Assembly: GCF_003390935.1 (NCBI RefSeq)
Contig: NZ_QNQZ01000004.1
Span: 1-64,000 of the forward strand
DNA: 64,000 nucleotides
Origin: Lewinella sp. IMCC34191
Lineage (GTDB): Bacteria > Bacteroidota > Bacteroidia > Chitinophagales > Saprospiraceae
Direction of reading: 5' to 3'
Position 1 is the stretch's first letter, and the number at the start of each line of letters is the position of its first letter. The position numbers and the translations under genes are program-made. Shown here one piece after another: positions 52,751 through 61,703 of this stretch. Below the pieces are notes generated by a model. That model searched no databases. It was not told where the DNA came from and was given only the letters and a program-made list of their open reading frames with translations.

Positions 52751-54871
52751 CTATGCTTTGTAGTACTCGCTGACCACGGTCTTATCCAGCTGACGTTCGC
52801 GGGTGGCGATCGCTTTGGTCACGAAGTTGCGGGCGTCGGCAAGGTAAGCGGAAGAGAATTCATTGGAGGGTTCGGTCCGTTTGATGCGGAGAACGAAGGA
52901 CTCGAAGTCCTCGATCTCCGGAAAACGATCACCGAAGTGGGTTGGAAAGTCCCGAAGTATCCCGATATGGGTGTTACACTTCTGGTCTTCGGACAGGAGG
53001 AGCGCCTTGGCGGCGGTGACCATGGCCGAGTAGGCATGGTAACCGGCGTCGGCGGGCGCATCGGCCTGTAGGCTGATCGCGGCGGCATCCAGTTTGGTGG
53101 TGCTGTCGTTGAGGATGGCCCCGATAACGTCCAGACTCACGCCGGCGCACTCCCCTACCCCGATCTCCTGCTTGTATTCATCGTCCTGGCCCCAATCGTA
53201 GAACTCATCGTCGGTGATCTCGGAGGTATCGCCCAGTGGTTTGAGCAGTCCGTAGAAATACCGTTTGCCCTGCCGCTCGGCGTAGTCGTTGTAGTACTCG
53301 CCCTCATTGGCCTGGTCGCGGTAATCCTGGAAGAGGATACGGATCACGTCGGGCACGCGCCGGGTCGGCACCTTGATCACCTTTTGGGCAATGAACCCGC
53401 GCCCGTCGGGGGCGATGCCGCCACCTACGACGACCTGCATGGCCGGGGCGATGCGGTCACCGACGCGCAGGCTGGATCCGTGAAAACCGATGTTCGCGGC
53501 CATGTGCTGACCGCAGGCATTCATGCAACCGCTGATCTTGATGCGGATATCGTCTTCCGTGACCATTTCGGGGTACTCCTTCCGGACGAGATCTTCCAGG
53601 ACCTGCGCCAGGCCGGTCGAGTTGGTCACGCCGAGCGCGCAGGTATCGGTGCCGGGGCAGGCGGTGATGTCGGCCGTCGTATCATAGCCGGGAAGGCCGA
53701 GATCGAGGGCGTAGAGTCCGTTATACAGGTGGGGAAGCGCACTGGGTGGCACGAAGCGCAGGATCATACCCTGCTGGACACTCAGTCGAATGTCGTCGCT
53801 GGCGTACTTTCGGATCACCTCTGCCAGCAGGCGGGCCTGTTCGGCCTCGAGGTTACCGAGGGGTACGCGGATGGCCACGGCGTGGTAGCCTTCCTGCTTT
53901 TGGTCGATGACGTTCGTCTTGCGCCATTCGGCGTAGGCTACGCGGTTAACCGGCTCCACCGGGGGGAAGCTGTCTTCGGGAATGTCGCCTAGCGTAGGCA
54001 GAAAGGATTCGTCCACCTCGTAGCTCTTGTTGGCAATGGCGGGCCATTCCTCGTGGACCAGTTCCATGAAGCGGTCGAAGCCGAGGTCCTTGATCAGGAA
54101 CTTCATCCGGGCTTTCATCCGCTTCTCCCGCTCGCCGTAGCGATCGAAAACGCGGATCGAGGCTTCCATGAAGGGAATGATCTGATCGGCGGGCAGGAAT
54201 TCGAAGGCGGTGTGCGCCACCATGGAGACCGCACCGAGACCACCACCGATGACGACTTTAAATCCTTTCTGTCCTTCCTTCAGGCGGGGGATAAAGCCAA
54301 AGTCGTGGAAGTAGGTAAAGGCACTGTCGCGGTCGCTGCTGGAAAAGGCGGGTTTGATTTTGCGGCCCATCTCCTGGCAGATCGGATTGCGCAGGAAGTA
54401 ATCGAAGGAGGCGTATACATAAGGACTTACGTCGAACAACTCCTCGGGGTCCACCCCGGCGAGCGGGCTGGCGGTCAGGTTGCGGACCGTGTTTCCGCAG
54501 GCCTCCCGGGCCGTCATACCGGCATCGACCAGTTCCTGCCAGATAGCGGGGCTATCGTTCAGTTTGACGTAATGCATCTGGATGTTCTGACGGGTGGTGA
54601 TGTGCAGCCGGCCGTTGGTATACTTCTCGGACATATTGGCCAAAGCGATCAACTGGCTGGGCGTGATATGGCCGAAGGGGATCTTGGTACGGAACATATG
54701 GACGCCGGACTGCCGTTGTCCGTAGACGCCGCGCGTAAGGCGATAGTGCTTGAAGCGGTCCTCGTCTTCCTTACCGCGCTGGTAGGCGTAGATACGCGCG
54801 GTCAGCTCAGCAATATCCGCCTGGTTGGCGGCTTCAAGTTTGGAGGGGGCAGTAGTCACGGTCGAATTCAT
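52751..54871 (-). CDS. Sulfite/nitrite reductase with C-terminal extension
   Basis: A 706-residue sirohaem reductase. Two ferredoxin-like half-domains and the [4Fe-4S]/sirohaem ligands are visible in ITACPGTDTCALG and ISGCMNACGQHMA (Cys405, 411, 449, 453). About 150 extra C-terminal residues, absent from standard reductases, resemble the HEPN-type extension seen in Bacteroidota homologues. Operon context (cobA, siroheme synthase, cysH, FNR) argues for sulfite rather than nitrite as the substrate. ATG 54871 is preferred to the open frame at 54922. Confidence 0.93.
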   Translation of the reverse strand: MNSTVTTAPSKLEAANQADIAELTARIYAYQRGKEDEDRFKHYRLTRGVYGQRQSGVHMFRTKIPFGHITPSQLIALANMSEKYTNGRLHITTRQNIQMHYVKLNDSPAIWQELVDAGMTAREACGNTVRNLTASPLAGVDPEELFDVSPYVYASFDYFLRNPICQEMGRKIKPAFSSSDRDSAFTYFHDFGFIPRLKEGQKGFKVVIGGGLGAVSMVAHTAFEFLPADQIIPFMEASIRVFDRYGEREKRMKARMKFLIKDLGFDRFMELVHEEWPAIANKSYEVDESFLPTLGDIPEDSFPPVEPVNRVAYAEWRKTNVIDQKQEGYHAVAIRVPLGNLEAEQARLLAEVIRKYASDDIRLSVQQGMILRFVPPSALPHLYNGLYALDLGLPGYDTTADITACPGTDTCALGVTNSTGLAQVLEDLVRKEYPEMVTEDDIRIKISGCMNACGQHMAANIGFHGSSLRVGDRIAPAMQVVVGGGIAPDGRGFIAQKVIKVPTRRVPDVIRILFQDYRDQANEGEYYNDYAERQGKRYFYGLLKPLGDTSEITDDEFYDWGQDDEYKQEIGVGECAGVSLDVIGAILNDSTTKLDAAAISLQADAPADAGYHAYSAMVTAAKALLLSEDQKCNTHIGILRDFPTHFGDRFPEIEDFESFVLRIKRTEPSNEFSSAYLADARNFVTKAIATRERQLDKTVVSEYYKA

Positions 54872-55202
54872 ACTCCAAGTTACAGGTAAACGGTGCCCCC
54901 GTTCGAGTCGAAGCAGGATCATTCGATCATATGAAAGAATAATTCAAGGGTATAACTTATTTAAAATGAGCTAAATACAAATTAAATAAATAATATACGT
55001 TTAAATATTAACATATATTTTTTACTATAATATTAATTTTAGTGTAGTTCCCACACTTCCCGGTTAAATATAGATTAAGCAATTAACATCTACTTCAACC
55101 AGCCTTAACACCCGAATGAAAATTGGTAATGTAGACTTAGCGCCACATTTTTCGCTCCCGTTGATTCCGTAGAGACCTTTGGCCTATCAAACCAAAGCAC
55201 CT
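54872..55202. other. AT-rich intergenic region
   Basis: The segment from about 54930 to 55060 is extremely AT-rich (for example, only 7 G/C in bases 54961-55020) against the GC-rich surroundings. It separates divergent genes. GACCTTTG at 55174-55181 is a possible -7 element of the PhoX-like gene, with ATG 22 nt downstream. No ORF or RNA gene was recognised. Confidence 0.6.
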
Positions 55203-57143
55203 ATGCGAACACTGTACCTTTTGCTTTTATCGATGGCCGTTTCCGGTCTTCCGGCCCAGCTGGTTTTCCCGGCTGAAATCGACGCTCCCGAAGATTACGC
55301 TCCCGTTGAGGAAGTCATGCCCCCCAGCCCGCTGCGCCTTCAGACCCTCTTCATCGGGGGGATCGATCTCGTGCAGACTACCGCCACCTACGGTAACGAT
55401 GCCAACCAGACGAACGCCAAAGAATGGCACGACTTCATCGGCTTCACGCCGGACACCACCACGGAGAGCCTCGGTTGGATCAGCGTTAACCACGAGTCGA
55501 TCTACCGCGATGATCGCATTGGTGACGGCGGAGGGATGACCGTGTTCCGCGTTGAACGAGACGAGGAGTCGGGCGACCTCAACATTCTGGACCAAAATCT
55601 GGAAGACGGACGCGCGGGTAAGTTCTTCAACGTCGACTTCGTCAACACGGTCGGCGAAACCGGCATGAACTGCGGCGGTATCAGCTCCATCGTCGACGGT
55701 CGGATCTGGACGGCGGAAGAATGGTTCCGCGATGATAATGCCTCCATCAACTACGGTAACTTCTCTAATTACAATCAGTACGACCCCGCCCCCGTCTCCT
55801 ACCCTTCCGCCGTAGGCTTCGACGAAAACAGCGTCGGCAGCGGCATCAATCAGGGCGTGCGCGACCTGCGCCCCTTCCCCGTCGACGCCCCGGAGTTCCC
55901 CTTCATCGATGGTGATACCATCGCGAAGTATGAAAACTTCAACTGGATGGTCGAGATCGACCCCCGCCAGGCCAAGGCCGTGCGTAAGCAGTACAATTGG
56001 GGCCGCCAGGGCTTCGAAGGTGGCGTGGTCAGCGCGGATAACAAATACATCTACCTTGGCGTGGATGCTACTCCCGCCTTTTTTCTGCGCTTCGAAGCCG
56101 ATACACCCGGCGACTTTACGCAGGGGACCCTGTCGGTTTATAAGCACGACGCGGAGGAGAAGTGGGTCGAGCTGAATAACAACAGCGCCCGCAACGTCCT
56201 GAACCTGGATTCGCTTTCAATCGAGGCCGGAGCAACCATGTTTAACCGCAACGAGTGGGTAGCTATCGACCCGACTACCGGTATTGTATACTGGACCGAA
56301 ACCGGACGGGACTATCCCGCCGGAGCCTGGCGTGACGAAGCCGAAGCAGGTGCCGTTGTGGCCCCGCACCACGCCGCCCGCGCCGCCGCGCAGGGAGAAA
56401 ACATCACGGCGCTCAGCGATGAATACTGGGACTACTACGGCCGGGTTATGCAATACGACCCGGAAACCGAGGAAATTTCCGTCAAAATCGAGGGCGGTCC
56501 TTACTTCAATGAGAGCCCCAGTCAGACCAATTACCCCGACAAGCACCTGAGCAACCCCGACGGCCTGAACGTGATGACCATTGACGAGCAGCAATTTCTG
56601 GTGATCTGCGAGGACCTGAACGGAGAGACCTTCGGACGGATGCCCGCGGAAAACGGTTCGGGCGGCAGTGGCGTACGCAACCGCATGTGCGAACTGTACC
56701 TACTGCCCATCACCGACGGGACCGCTACCGTTGACGACCTGATCCGCATCACCGTAACACCGGTGGGCGCGGAGATCACCGGGGCCATACCCACGCCGGA
56801 CGGAAAGAGCCTGCTCGTGAACAGTCAGCACCCCTCGTCGGAAAATCCCTTCCCCTACAATCACTCGCTGACCTTTGCCATCCACGGTTTCGACGAACTC
56901 ACCACCACCTCCCTGCTCCCCCCCTCCGGTGTCGATGAGGCCGTAGGTTTGGAAATTTACCCGAACCCTACGCTCCAGACGGTTTTCCTGAATCGCCGGC
57001 AGGACGTTGCCCTGTACAATCAGACCGGTCAGCGGCTACGGGTATTTCGCAACGTCACCCAAATTGACGTTAGCGATCTGCCAAGCGGTGCCTACTACCT
57101 GCGCTCGGACGAAGGCCAGCTCGTCAAGCTAATCAAGCATTAA
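55203..57143 (+). CDS. PhoX-like (DUF839) secreted protein with T9SS sorting domain
   Basis: A 646-residue secreted protein: signal peptide (LYLLLLSMAVSGLPAQ), a PhoX/DUF839 beta-propeller from about residue 55 to 560 (WHDFIGFTPD, WISVNHESIY, TGMNCGGISSIVDGRIWTAEEW, GRVMQYDPETEEISV), and a C-terminal type IX sorting domain of about 70 residues (LEIYPNPT ... SGAYYLRSDEGQLVKLIK). PhoX proteins are Ca/Fe-dependent phosphatases, although many DUF839 members are uncharacterised. ATG 55203 is chosen over a TTG at 55179. It should be exported and anchored or released at the surface. Confidence 0.92.
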   Translation: MRTLYLLLLSMAVSGLPAQLVFPAEIDAPEDYAPVEEVMPPSPLRLQTLFIGGIDLVQTTATYGNDANQTNAKEWHDFIGFTPDTTTESLGWISVNHESIYRDDRIGDGGGMTVFRVERDEESGDLNILDQNLEDGRAGKFFNVDFVNTVGETGMNCGGISSIVDGRIWTAEEWFRDDNASINYGNFSNYNQYDPAPVSYPSAVGFDENSVGSGINQGVRDLRPFPVDAPEFPFIDGDTIAKYENFNWMVEIDPRQAKAVRKQYNWGRQGFEGGVVSADNKYIYLGVDATPAFFLRFEADTPGDFTQGTLSVYKHDAEEKWVELNNNSARNVLNLDSLSIEAGATMFNRNEWVAIDPTTGIVYWTETGRDYPAGAWRDEAEAGAVVAPHHAARAAAQGENITALSDEYWDYYGRVMQYDPETEEISVKIEGGPYFNESPSQTNYPDKHLSNPDGLNVMTIDEQQFLVICEDLNGETFGRMPAENGSGGSGVRNRMCELYLLPITDGTATVDDLIRITVTPVGAEITGAIPTPDGKSLLVNSQHPSSENPFPYNHSLTFAIHGFDELTTTSLLPPSGVDEAVGLEIYPNPTLQTVFLNRRQDVALYNQTGQRLRVFRNVTQIDVSDLPSGAYYLRSDEGQLVKLIKH

Positions 57144-57163
57144 TTCCATTCCAGTTGATTACC

Positions 57164-57195
57164 GACCGGCGGGGTGTTTACCCCGCCGGTCTTTT
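57164..57195 (+). terminator. Rho-independent terminator after the PhoX-like gene
   Basis: GACCGGCGGGGT and ACCCCGCCGGTC form a perfect 12-bp stem with loop GTTT, followed by TTTT. It ends 11 nt before the next ATG and rules out the GTG at 57174 as a start. Confidence 0.88.
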
Positions 57196-57202
57196 ACGTT
57201 TT
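57195..57202 (+). promoter_or_regulatory. -7-like element TACGTTTT
   Basis: TACGTTTT overlaps the terminator's T-run and lies 4 nt before the ATG at 57207, suggesting the peroxidase gene has its own short-leader promoter. Weak match. Confidence 0.3.
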
Positions 57203-57206
57203 AGCC

Positions 57207-59171
57207 ATGCTTGCTTCCTTTATACCGTCCAGGTACCTGCTATTCTCCTTTGCCACTGCCCTGTTCCTCTGGCGCGTGGTCGCGATCGGAGACCCCTTCT
57301 CCGATCAGGGGCTGACCACCGCGCTCGAAACCGTCAACGAGCAATTTCACCAGGACCTGGCCACATTTGCCGCCGAAGTAGCCGCTTATCGGGACCTGGC
57401 TGAAAGGGACGCTCCACGGCATAAACTGCAGGAACAGCATCTCCGCACGCGGGCCGCGTTCAAAAGGTGCGAGTACCTATTGGAGTACCTGGAACCGGTA
57501 ACGGTACGCCGGCACCTGAACGGAGCCCCCCTGCCGAAGACCGAACCCAAGGTGCCGGAAATCAGGGTCATCGAGCCGGTCGGACTTCAGGTACTCGACG
57601 AATTGGTGTTCGCCCCGGAAGCGGACCCGGCCGAAATCCAGGGCCAACTAGGCAAACTGAGCGTAGCCAGCGAGCAGGTCCTGACGTACTACGGAAATAT
57701 TCAGCTTCAGCACCGCTTTATATTCGAAGCTGCCCGCGAGGAAGCGGTCCGCATCTTCACCCTCGGCGTAACGGGATTCGATACCCCGGGATCCGGCGCG
57801 GCAATCGGGGAAGCGTTGACCGCCCTTCGAACGTTGGACGCCGCGATGGCCGGCTACCTGCCCTACATTGCCGAACGGGATACTGCTGTAGCGCGCGAAC
57901 TTCGTGATGCCTTTCACCACGGTACTTCTCTCTTGGAGCGCGGGGAGTTTGAGACATTCGACCGCTTGGAACTGCTTCGGAAATCGATCAACCCCCTGAC
58001 CAGATACCTACCGGCGGCCCAACGGCTGCTGGATATTGAATCGGCCCAGGACAATCCCCGCTTAAGTCATCCGGTTAATGCGAACGCGCACTCACTCTTC
58101 AGTGCCGATTTTCTTAACCCCGATTATTACGCACGGACGGAGGCCGGCCCCCTTGACGATCGCCGCCTGGCTTTGGGGGAGCTCCTTTTCTTCGACCCCG
58201 TACTGAGCAAAGACCTCCGTTTGAGCTGTGCCTCCTGCCACGATCCCAAACTTGCCTTTACCGACGGGAAACGGAAGAGCTTCGTACGCAATGCCCCCAC
58301 GCTAATTAACAGTGTCTACGCGGACCGATACTTCTACGATCTGCGGGAAGAGTTTCTGGACCGGCAAATTCGACACGTCGTGGTAGACAGCCTCGAATTC
58401 GCCACCGATTTTACGGACATCGCCGAGCGACTCAATCAAAGTGGTACCTACCGAAAGCTCTTCGCCGAAGCCTACGGCGACCAACCCCGGTACCAGCTAT
58501 CCGCCTGGTCCATCAGCGATGCGCTGGCCCGTTACGTACAGAACCTGACCGCCCTGGATAGCCCCTTCGACCGCTATGCGCGGGGGGAAACCGATGAACT
58601 GGCTCCACGGGTGCGCGAGGGCTTCAATCTGTTCATGGGAAAAGCGGTCTGCGGCACCTGTCACTTTGCCCCGACTTTCAGCGGGCTGGTGCCCCCCTTC
58701 TACACGGAGAATGAAACCGAAGTACTGGGGATTCCGGATTCCTTCACTGTAAGCCAGGCCAGGCTGGACCCGGACCCGGGGCGCATTCGCAGCGGCCGGC
58801 CCGAAGACGAAGTCTACTTTCAGGCCTTCGCCTTCAAAACACCGACGGTGCGGAATGTCCAGGCTACCGCTCCGTATATGCATAACGGCGTGTACCAGGA
58901 TCTTTACCAGGTGGTTGACTTCTACAATCGCGGTGGCGGGAAGGGAATAGGCATCCACCTGGAACATCAGACGCTGCCCTTTGATTCGCTGGGGCTGGAT
59001 GCAGACGAGATGGATGCTATCGTCCACTTCATGGAAGCACTAACGGATTACGAACGACTCGATAGCCGCCCCGACCACTTGCCCACCTTCGAAAAACGCC
59101 CCGAGTGGAACGATCGATATCGTACCCCCGCCCCGGTGATCAAGGCCGCGAACGAGACAACCGGCGATTAG
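57207..59171 (+). CDS. Di-haem cytochrome c peroxidase (MauG/CcpA family)
   Basis: A 654-residue protein with an N-terminal signal/anchor, an unusually long helical N-terminal region of about 300 residues, and a C-terminal di-haem peroxidase module. The two haem motifs are CASCH (residues 341-345) and CGTCH (482-486); AFKTPTVRNVQATAPYMHNGVYQDLYQVVDFYNRGGG is the typical late motif. Family members reduce peroxide or, as in MauG, carry out protein oxidation. The N-terminal region resembles an imelysin-like domain, which is inference. It overlaps the next gene by 1 nt. Confidence 0.92.
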   Translation: MLASFIPSRYLLFSFATALFLWRVVAIGDPFSDQGLTTALETVNEQFHQDLATFAAEVAAYRDLAERDAPRHKLQEQHLRTRAAFKRCEYLLEYLEPVTVRRHLNGAPLPKTEPKVPEIRVIEPVGLQVLDELVFAPEADPAEIQGQLGKLSVASEQVLTYYGNIQLQHRFIFEAAREEAVRIFTLGVTGFDTPGSGAAIGEALTALRTLDAAMAGYLPYIAERDTAVARELRDAFHHGTSLLERGEFETFDRLELLRKSINPLTRYLPAAQRLLDIESAQDNPRLSHPVNANAHSLFSADFLNPDYYARTEAGPLDDRRLALGELLFFDPVLSKDLRLSCASCHDPKLAFTDGKRKSFVRNAPTLINSVYADRYFYDLREEFLDRQIRHVVVDSLEFATDFTDIAERLNQSGTYRKLFAEAYGDQPRYQLSAWSISDALARYVQNLTALDSPFDRYARGETDELAPRVREGFNLFMGKAVCGTCHFAPTFSGLVPPFYTENETEVLGIPDSFTVSQARLDPDPGRIRSGRPEDEVYFQAFAFKTPTVRNVQATAPYMHNGVYQDLYQVVDFYNRGGGKGIGIHLEHQTLPFDSLGLDADEMDAIVHFMEALTDYERLDSRPDHLPTFEKRPEWNDRYRTPAPVIKAANETTGD

Positions 59172-60613
59172 TGAGAATTCTCCTTTTCATGCTGATGCTG
59201 ATCGTGCTATGCGGAATAGGTTGGCTGTGTCACCCGATTGCCGCAGTGACGGATACCGCTGATTCGGGGGCGCCGCTTTTCCGGCAACACTGCGGAAGTT
59301 GCCACCAGCTACCGGCCCCGACGGACCTTCCCCTCGGCGCCTGGGATACGGTAGTGCTGCCGCGCATGCAGAACTTCATGACGGCCGGCGGGGGCGGGTT
59401 GCCGGCAGGGGACTGGGAACGACTACGCCAGTACATACTGACCCGAGCACCGGAACACCTGATAACAAAGGACATTCGTGCAACGGACTCCCCTCTCTTC
59501 GAAGCGCGCTTCCCGGCTATGTACAGCAGTCCGCCGAGCGGTACCTTCTTGTCCATCCTACCCGGGCGGGGCATCATTCTGGGAGACATTAATAAGGAAG
59601 GCTTGTTCGTATTCGATACCTCGCTGCGGAATACCCAGTTTACCTATACCGGCAAAGGGGTTACGTCGATGGCGACCTTCGGACCATCATCCTACGCTAC
59701 CGTGATCGGTTCCTTTTCCCCTACTGACGAGCCAACGGGCCGGTTGGTGCGGCTGGCGGCGGATTCCGCGGTGATGTTGATCGATGGATTACGACGGCCC
59801 ACGGACCTACTCGCTCTCCCTACGCCAGGCAAGTCGGCTCCCAGCTTCATCGTCTCGGAATACGGGAAGTGGGCCGGACGGCTAAGCTGGTACGTTCCCG
59901 ACGACGACGATCGCTACGGACGCACGGTACTCAGTCACCGGCCCGGCCCCATGGCCATCGTTCGCGAAAGTGAGCAAGCCTTTTTGGTACTATACGGACA
60001 GGGGGATGAGCGCATCGTTCGGTTCACCCGCTCGCCGGATGGATGGGAAGAGCGGACGCTGCTGCGGTTTCCCCCCAGCTACGGATCGAGTTCGCTACGG
60101 TTGATCGACTGGAACGGGGACGCCTGGCCCGACCTGGTGTATACCGGTGGCGATCATGCCGACTACCGGGCCGCGCCCAAACCGTACCATGGCATCCGGA
60201 TTTTTACCGGGTCGGCTGATGGGAGTTACCGGCAAGCTGAATTTATTCCGCTGCCGGGGGCCTACGACGCGGTGGTGGCAGATTTCGACGAAGACGGCCA
60301 GCGGGACATAGCCGCCATTGCTTTCTTCCCCGATTTTCGGCAACGTACGCCGGCGTCGGCCGTCATCTTTCACCGGCGGGGCCGCGAGTGGGTGCCTGCC
60401 TTACTTCCGGCGTCGGGCAGCGGCAGATGGATCCGACTGGCGGCGGGCGACGTAGATGGTGACGGCGACCTGGACCTGGCAGCGAGTAGTCTCGCTATGG
60501 AGCCCGACGTGGACGGGGATCAATTACGGAAGTGGGTAGCGAAAGGTCTACCTTTCGTTCTCTGGAAAAACAAGCTCAAGGGCAATACGGAGTTGGCGGC
60601 GGAGCGCAGGTAG
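59171..60613 (+). CDS. Cytochrome c / FG-GAP repeat protein
   Basis: A 480-residue protein with an N-terminal membrane anchor or signal (ILLFMLMLIVLCGIGWL), a single cytochrome c domain with CGSCH at residues 41-45, and a C-terminal propeller of VCBS/FG-GAP repeats containing calcium-type loops such as VADFDEDGQRDIA and GDVDGDGDLDLA. It presumably passes electrons to or from the peroxidase encoded immediately upstream (GTG start at 59171 overlaps that stop by 1 nt; ATG 59189 is possible). The last seven codons and stop are the dispersed repeat. Confidence 0.88.
   Translation: MRILLFMLMLIVLCGIGWLCHPIAAVTDTADSGAPLFRQHCGSCHQLPAPTDLPLGAWDTVVLPRMQNFMTAGGGGLPAGDWERLRQYILTRAPEHLITKDIRATDSPLFEARFPAMYSSPPSGTFLSILPGRGIILGDINKEGLFVFDTSLRNTQFTYTGKGVTSMATFGPSSYATVIGSFSPTDEPTGRLVRLAADSAVMLIDGLRRPTDLLALPTPGKSAPSFIVSEYGKWAGRLSWYVPDDDDRYGRTVLSHRPGPMAIVRESEQAFLVLYGQGDERIVRFTRSPDGWEERTLLRFPPSYGSSSLRLIDWNGDAWPDLVYTGGDHADYRAAPKPYHGIRIFTGSADGSYRQAEFIPLPGAYDAVVADFDEDGQRDIAAIAFFPDFRQRTPASAVIFHRRGREWVPALLPASGSGRWIRLAAGDVDGDGDLDLAASSLAMEPDVDGDQLRKWVAKGLPFVLWKNKLKGNTELAAERR
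60595..60612 (+). repeat. Dispersed 18-mer GGCGGCGGAGCGCAGGTA, copy 5 (gene end)
   Basis: Exact copy forming the final codons (ELAAERR and the TAG stop, completed by the next base) of the cytochrome/FG-GAP gene. It shares 22 nt with copy 4. Confidence 0.85.
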
Positions 60614-60991
60614 AAATATTTTTCAGAAAAATTTTAACGTTCACATAATTATCCGAAGCCTCGGCCCGTTATCTTAGCATCACACTTAAGATTTCTATTC
60701 TTCACTTATCCTTATTTATTGCCTAGCGATTTAGTTTTACTTTCGACTTGTCTGTTTTTGTTTTCGACTTTAGCTTGAAATTGTCTGTTAAAAGTCAGTT
60801 AAACATAGCCTCCTCAGTAGTTTTGGATTTGGATGTTTGGCATGTTTACCTATCTTTGACTCGACAAAGGGATTGCACCTCCCTCTTCAATTCTAAAGTC
60901 TACTATATAAGTCTACGTCTACACTAACTGTCAACTGGCAATAGCGCCGGATCCCACTTCGGGAAAAATCCCAATTTGAAACTTGTTAGTC
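60614..60991 (+). other. AT-richer leader/promoter region of the sigma factor gene
   Basis: About 375 bases without a gene. The first half is T-rich, with repeated TTTCGACTT-like words near 60740-60775. The second half holds the TTTG-N19-TATCTTTG promoter and a leader of about 130 nt. Confidence 0.5.
60828..60858 (+). promoter_or_regulatory. Full Bacteroidota promoter TTTG-N19-TATCTTTG
   Basis: TTTG at 60828-60831 and TATCTTTG at 60851-60858 are separated by exactly 19 nt, the best complete match to the primary-sigma consensus in the window. The predicted leader to the ECF sigma ATG is about 125-130 nt. Confidence 0.75.
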
Positions 60992-61573
60992 ATGGACGTT
61001 AAGACGCTCAACGATCAGGAATTGATCAACCTTTACCTTTCTGGCGAAGACCGCGCATTCGAGGAACTCCTCGGGCGGCACCAACAGAAAATCTACACCT
61101 CTATTTACCTTTTCACGAAGGATCACAGCAAAGCGGAAGATATCTTCCAGGAGGTGTTCATCAAAATCATCGATACGCTGCGTCGCGGCAAGTACAACCA
61201 CGAAGGCAAGTTCCTCCAGTGGGCCATGCGTATCTCCTACAACATGTGTGTTGATTCCTTTCGCCGGAACAAGCGTCGGCCTCAGGTCGGCCAGACGGAG
61301 ACGTTCAACATCTTCGACGTCCTTCAATCCGAGGAGCACAACGCGGAGCAGGGAATGATCCGCACCCAGACCCACGACAAAGTTCGTAAGCTCGTCGATG
61401 CCCTTCCCCCCGAGCAGCGGGAAGTTGTCATCCTGCGTCACTACGCCGACATGAGCTTCAAAGAAATCGCCAAGCTTACTCAGGTGAGCATCAATACGGC
61501 ACTCGGTCGTATGCGCTACGCCCTGATCAACATGCGCAAGATGATCGAAGAGAAGCAAATCGCTCTCCAGTAG
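60992..61573 (+). CDS. RNA polymerase sigma factor, ECF (RpoE-like)
   Basis: A 193-residue ECF sigma factor. Region 2 is visible as FEELLGRHQQKIYTSIYLFTKDHSKAEDIFQEVFIKII with the -10 recognition part, and region 4 as LVDALPPEQREVVILRHYADMSFKEIAKLTQVSINTALGRMRYALINMRKM, each far enough apart for the short linker of this class. It has no adjacent anti-sigma gene. ATG 60992 is favoured over the TTG at 60983. The primary-sigma promoter upstream indicates constitutive expression. Confidence 0.95.
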   Translation: MDVKTLNDQELINLYLSGEDRAFEELLGRHQQKIYTSIYLFTKDHSKAEDIFQEVFIKIIDTLRRGKYNHEGKFLQWAMRISYNMCVDSFRRNKRRPQVGQTETFNIFDVLQSEEHNAEQGMIRTQTHDKVRKLVDALPPEQREVVILRHYADMSFKEIAKLTQVSINTALGRMRYALINMRKMIEEKQIALQ

Positions 61574-61600
61574 CGCTACTAACAAGCCAGTTTAGACAGC

Positions 61601-61637
61601 AAAGCCCCATCGCCTATCGGCGGTGGGGCTTTTGTTT
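61601..61637 (+). terminator. Rho-independent terminator after the sigma factor gene
   Basis: AAAGCCCCATCGCC and GGCGGTGGGGCTTT pair over 14 bp with one G-T, loop TATC, followed by TTGTTTT. Confidence 0.88.
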
Positions 61638-61646
61638 TGCGCCATT

Positions 61647-61686
61647 AAAAAAGCGGATCGCAGCCCGGGCTGCGATCCGCTTTTTT
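61647..61686. terminator. Perfect 40-bp palindrome, bidirectional terminator
   Basis: Twenty bases are perfectly complementary to the next twenty, centred on CCCGGG, with six A at one end and six T at the other. It would terminate the minus-strand SusD transcript and back up the sigma-factor terminator. Confidence 0.85.
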
Positions 61687-61703
61687 CTAGATCAATCGAA
61701 TGC

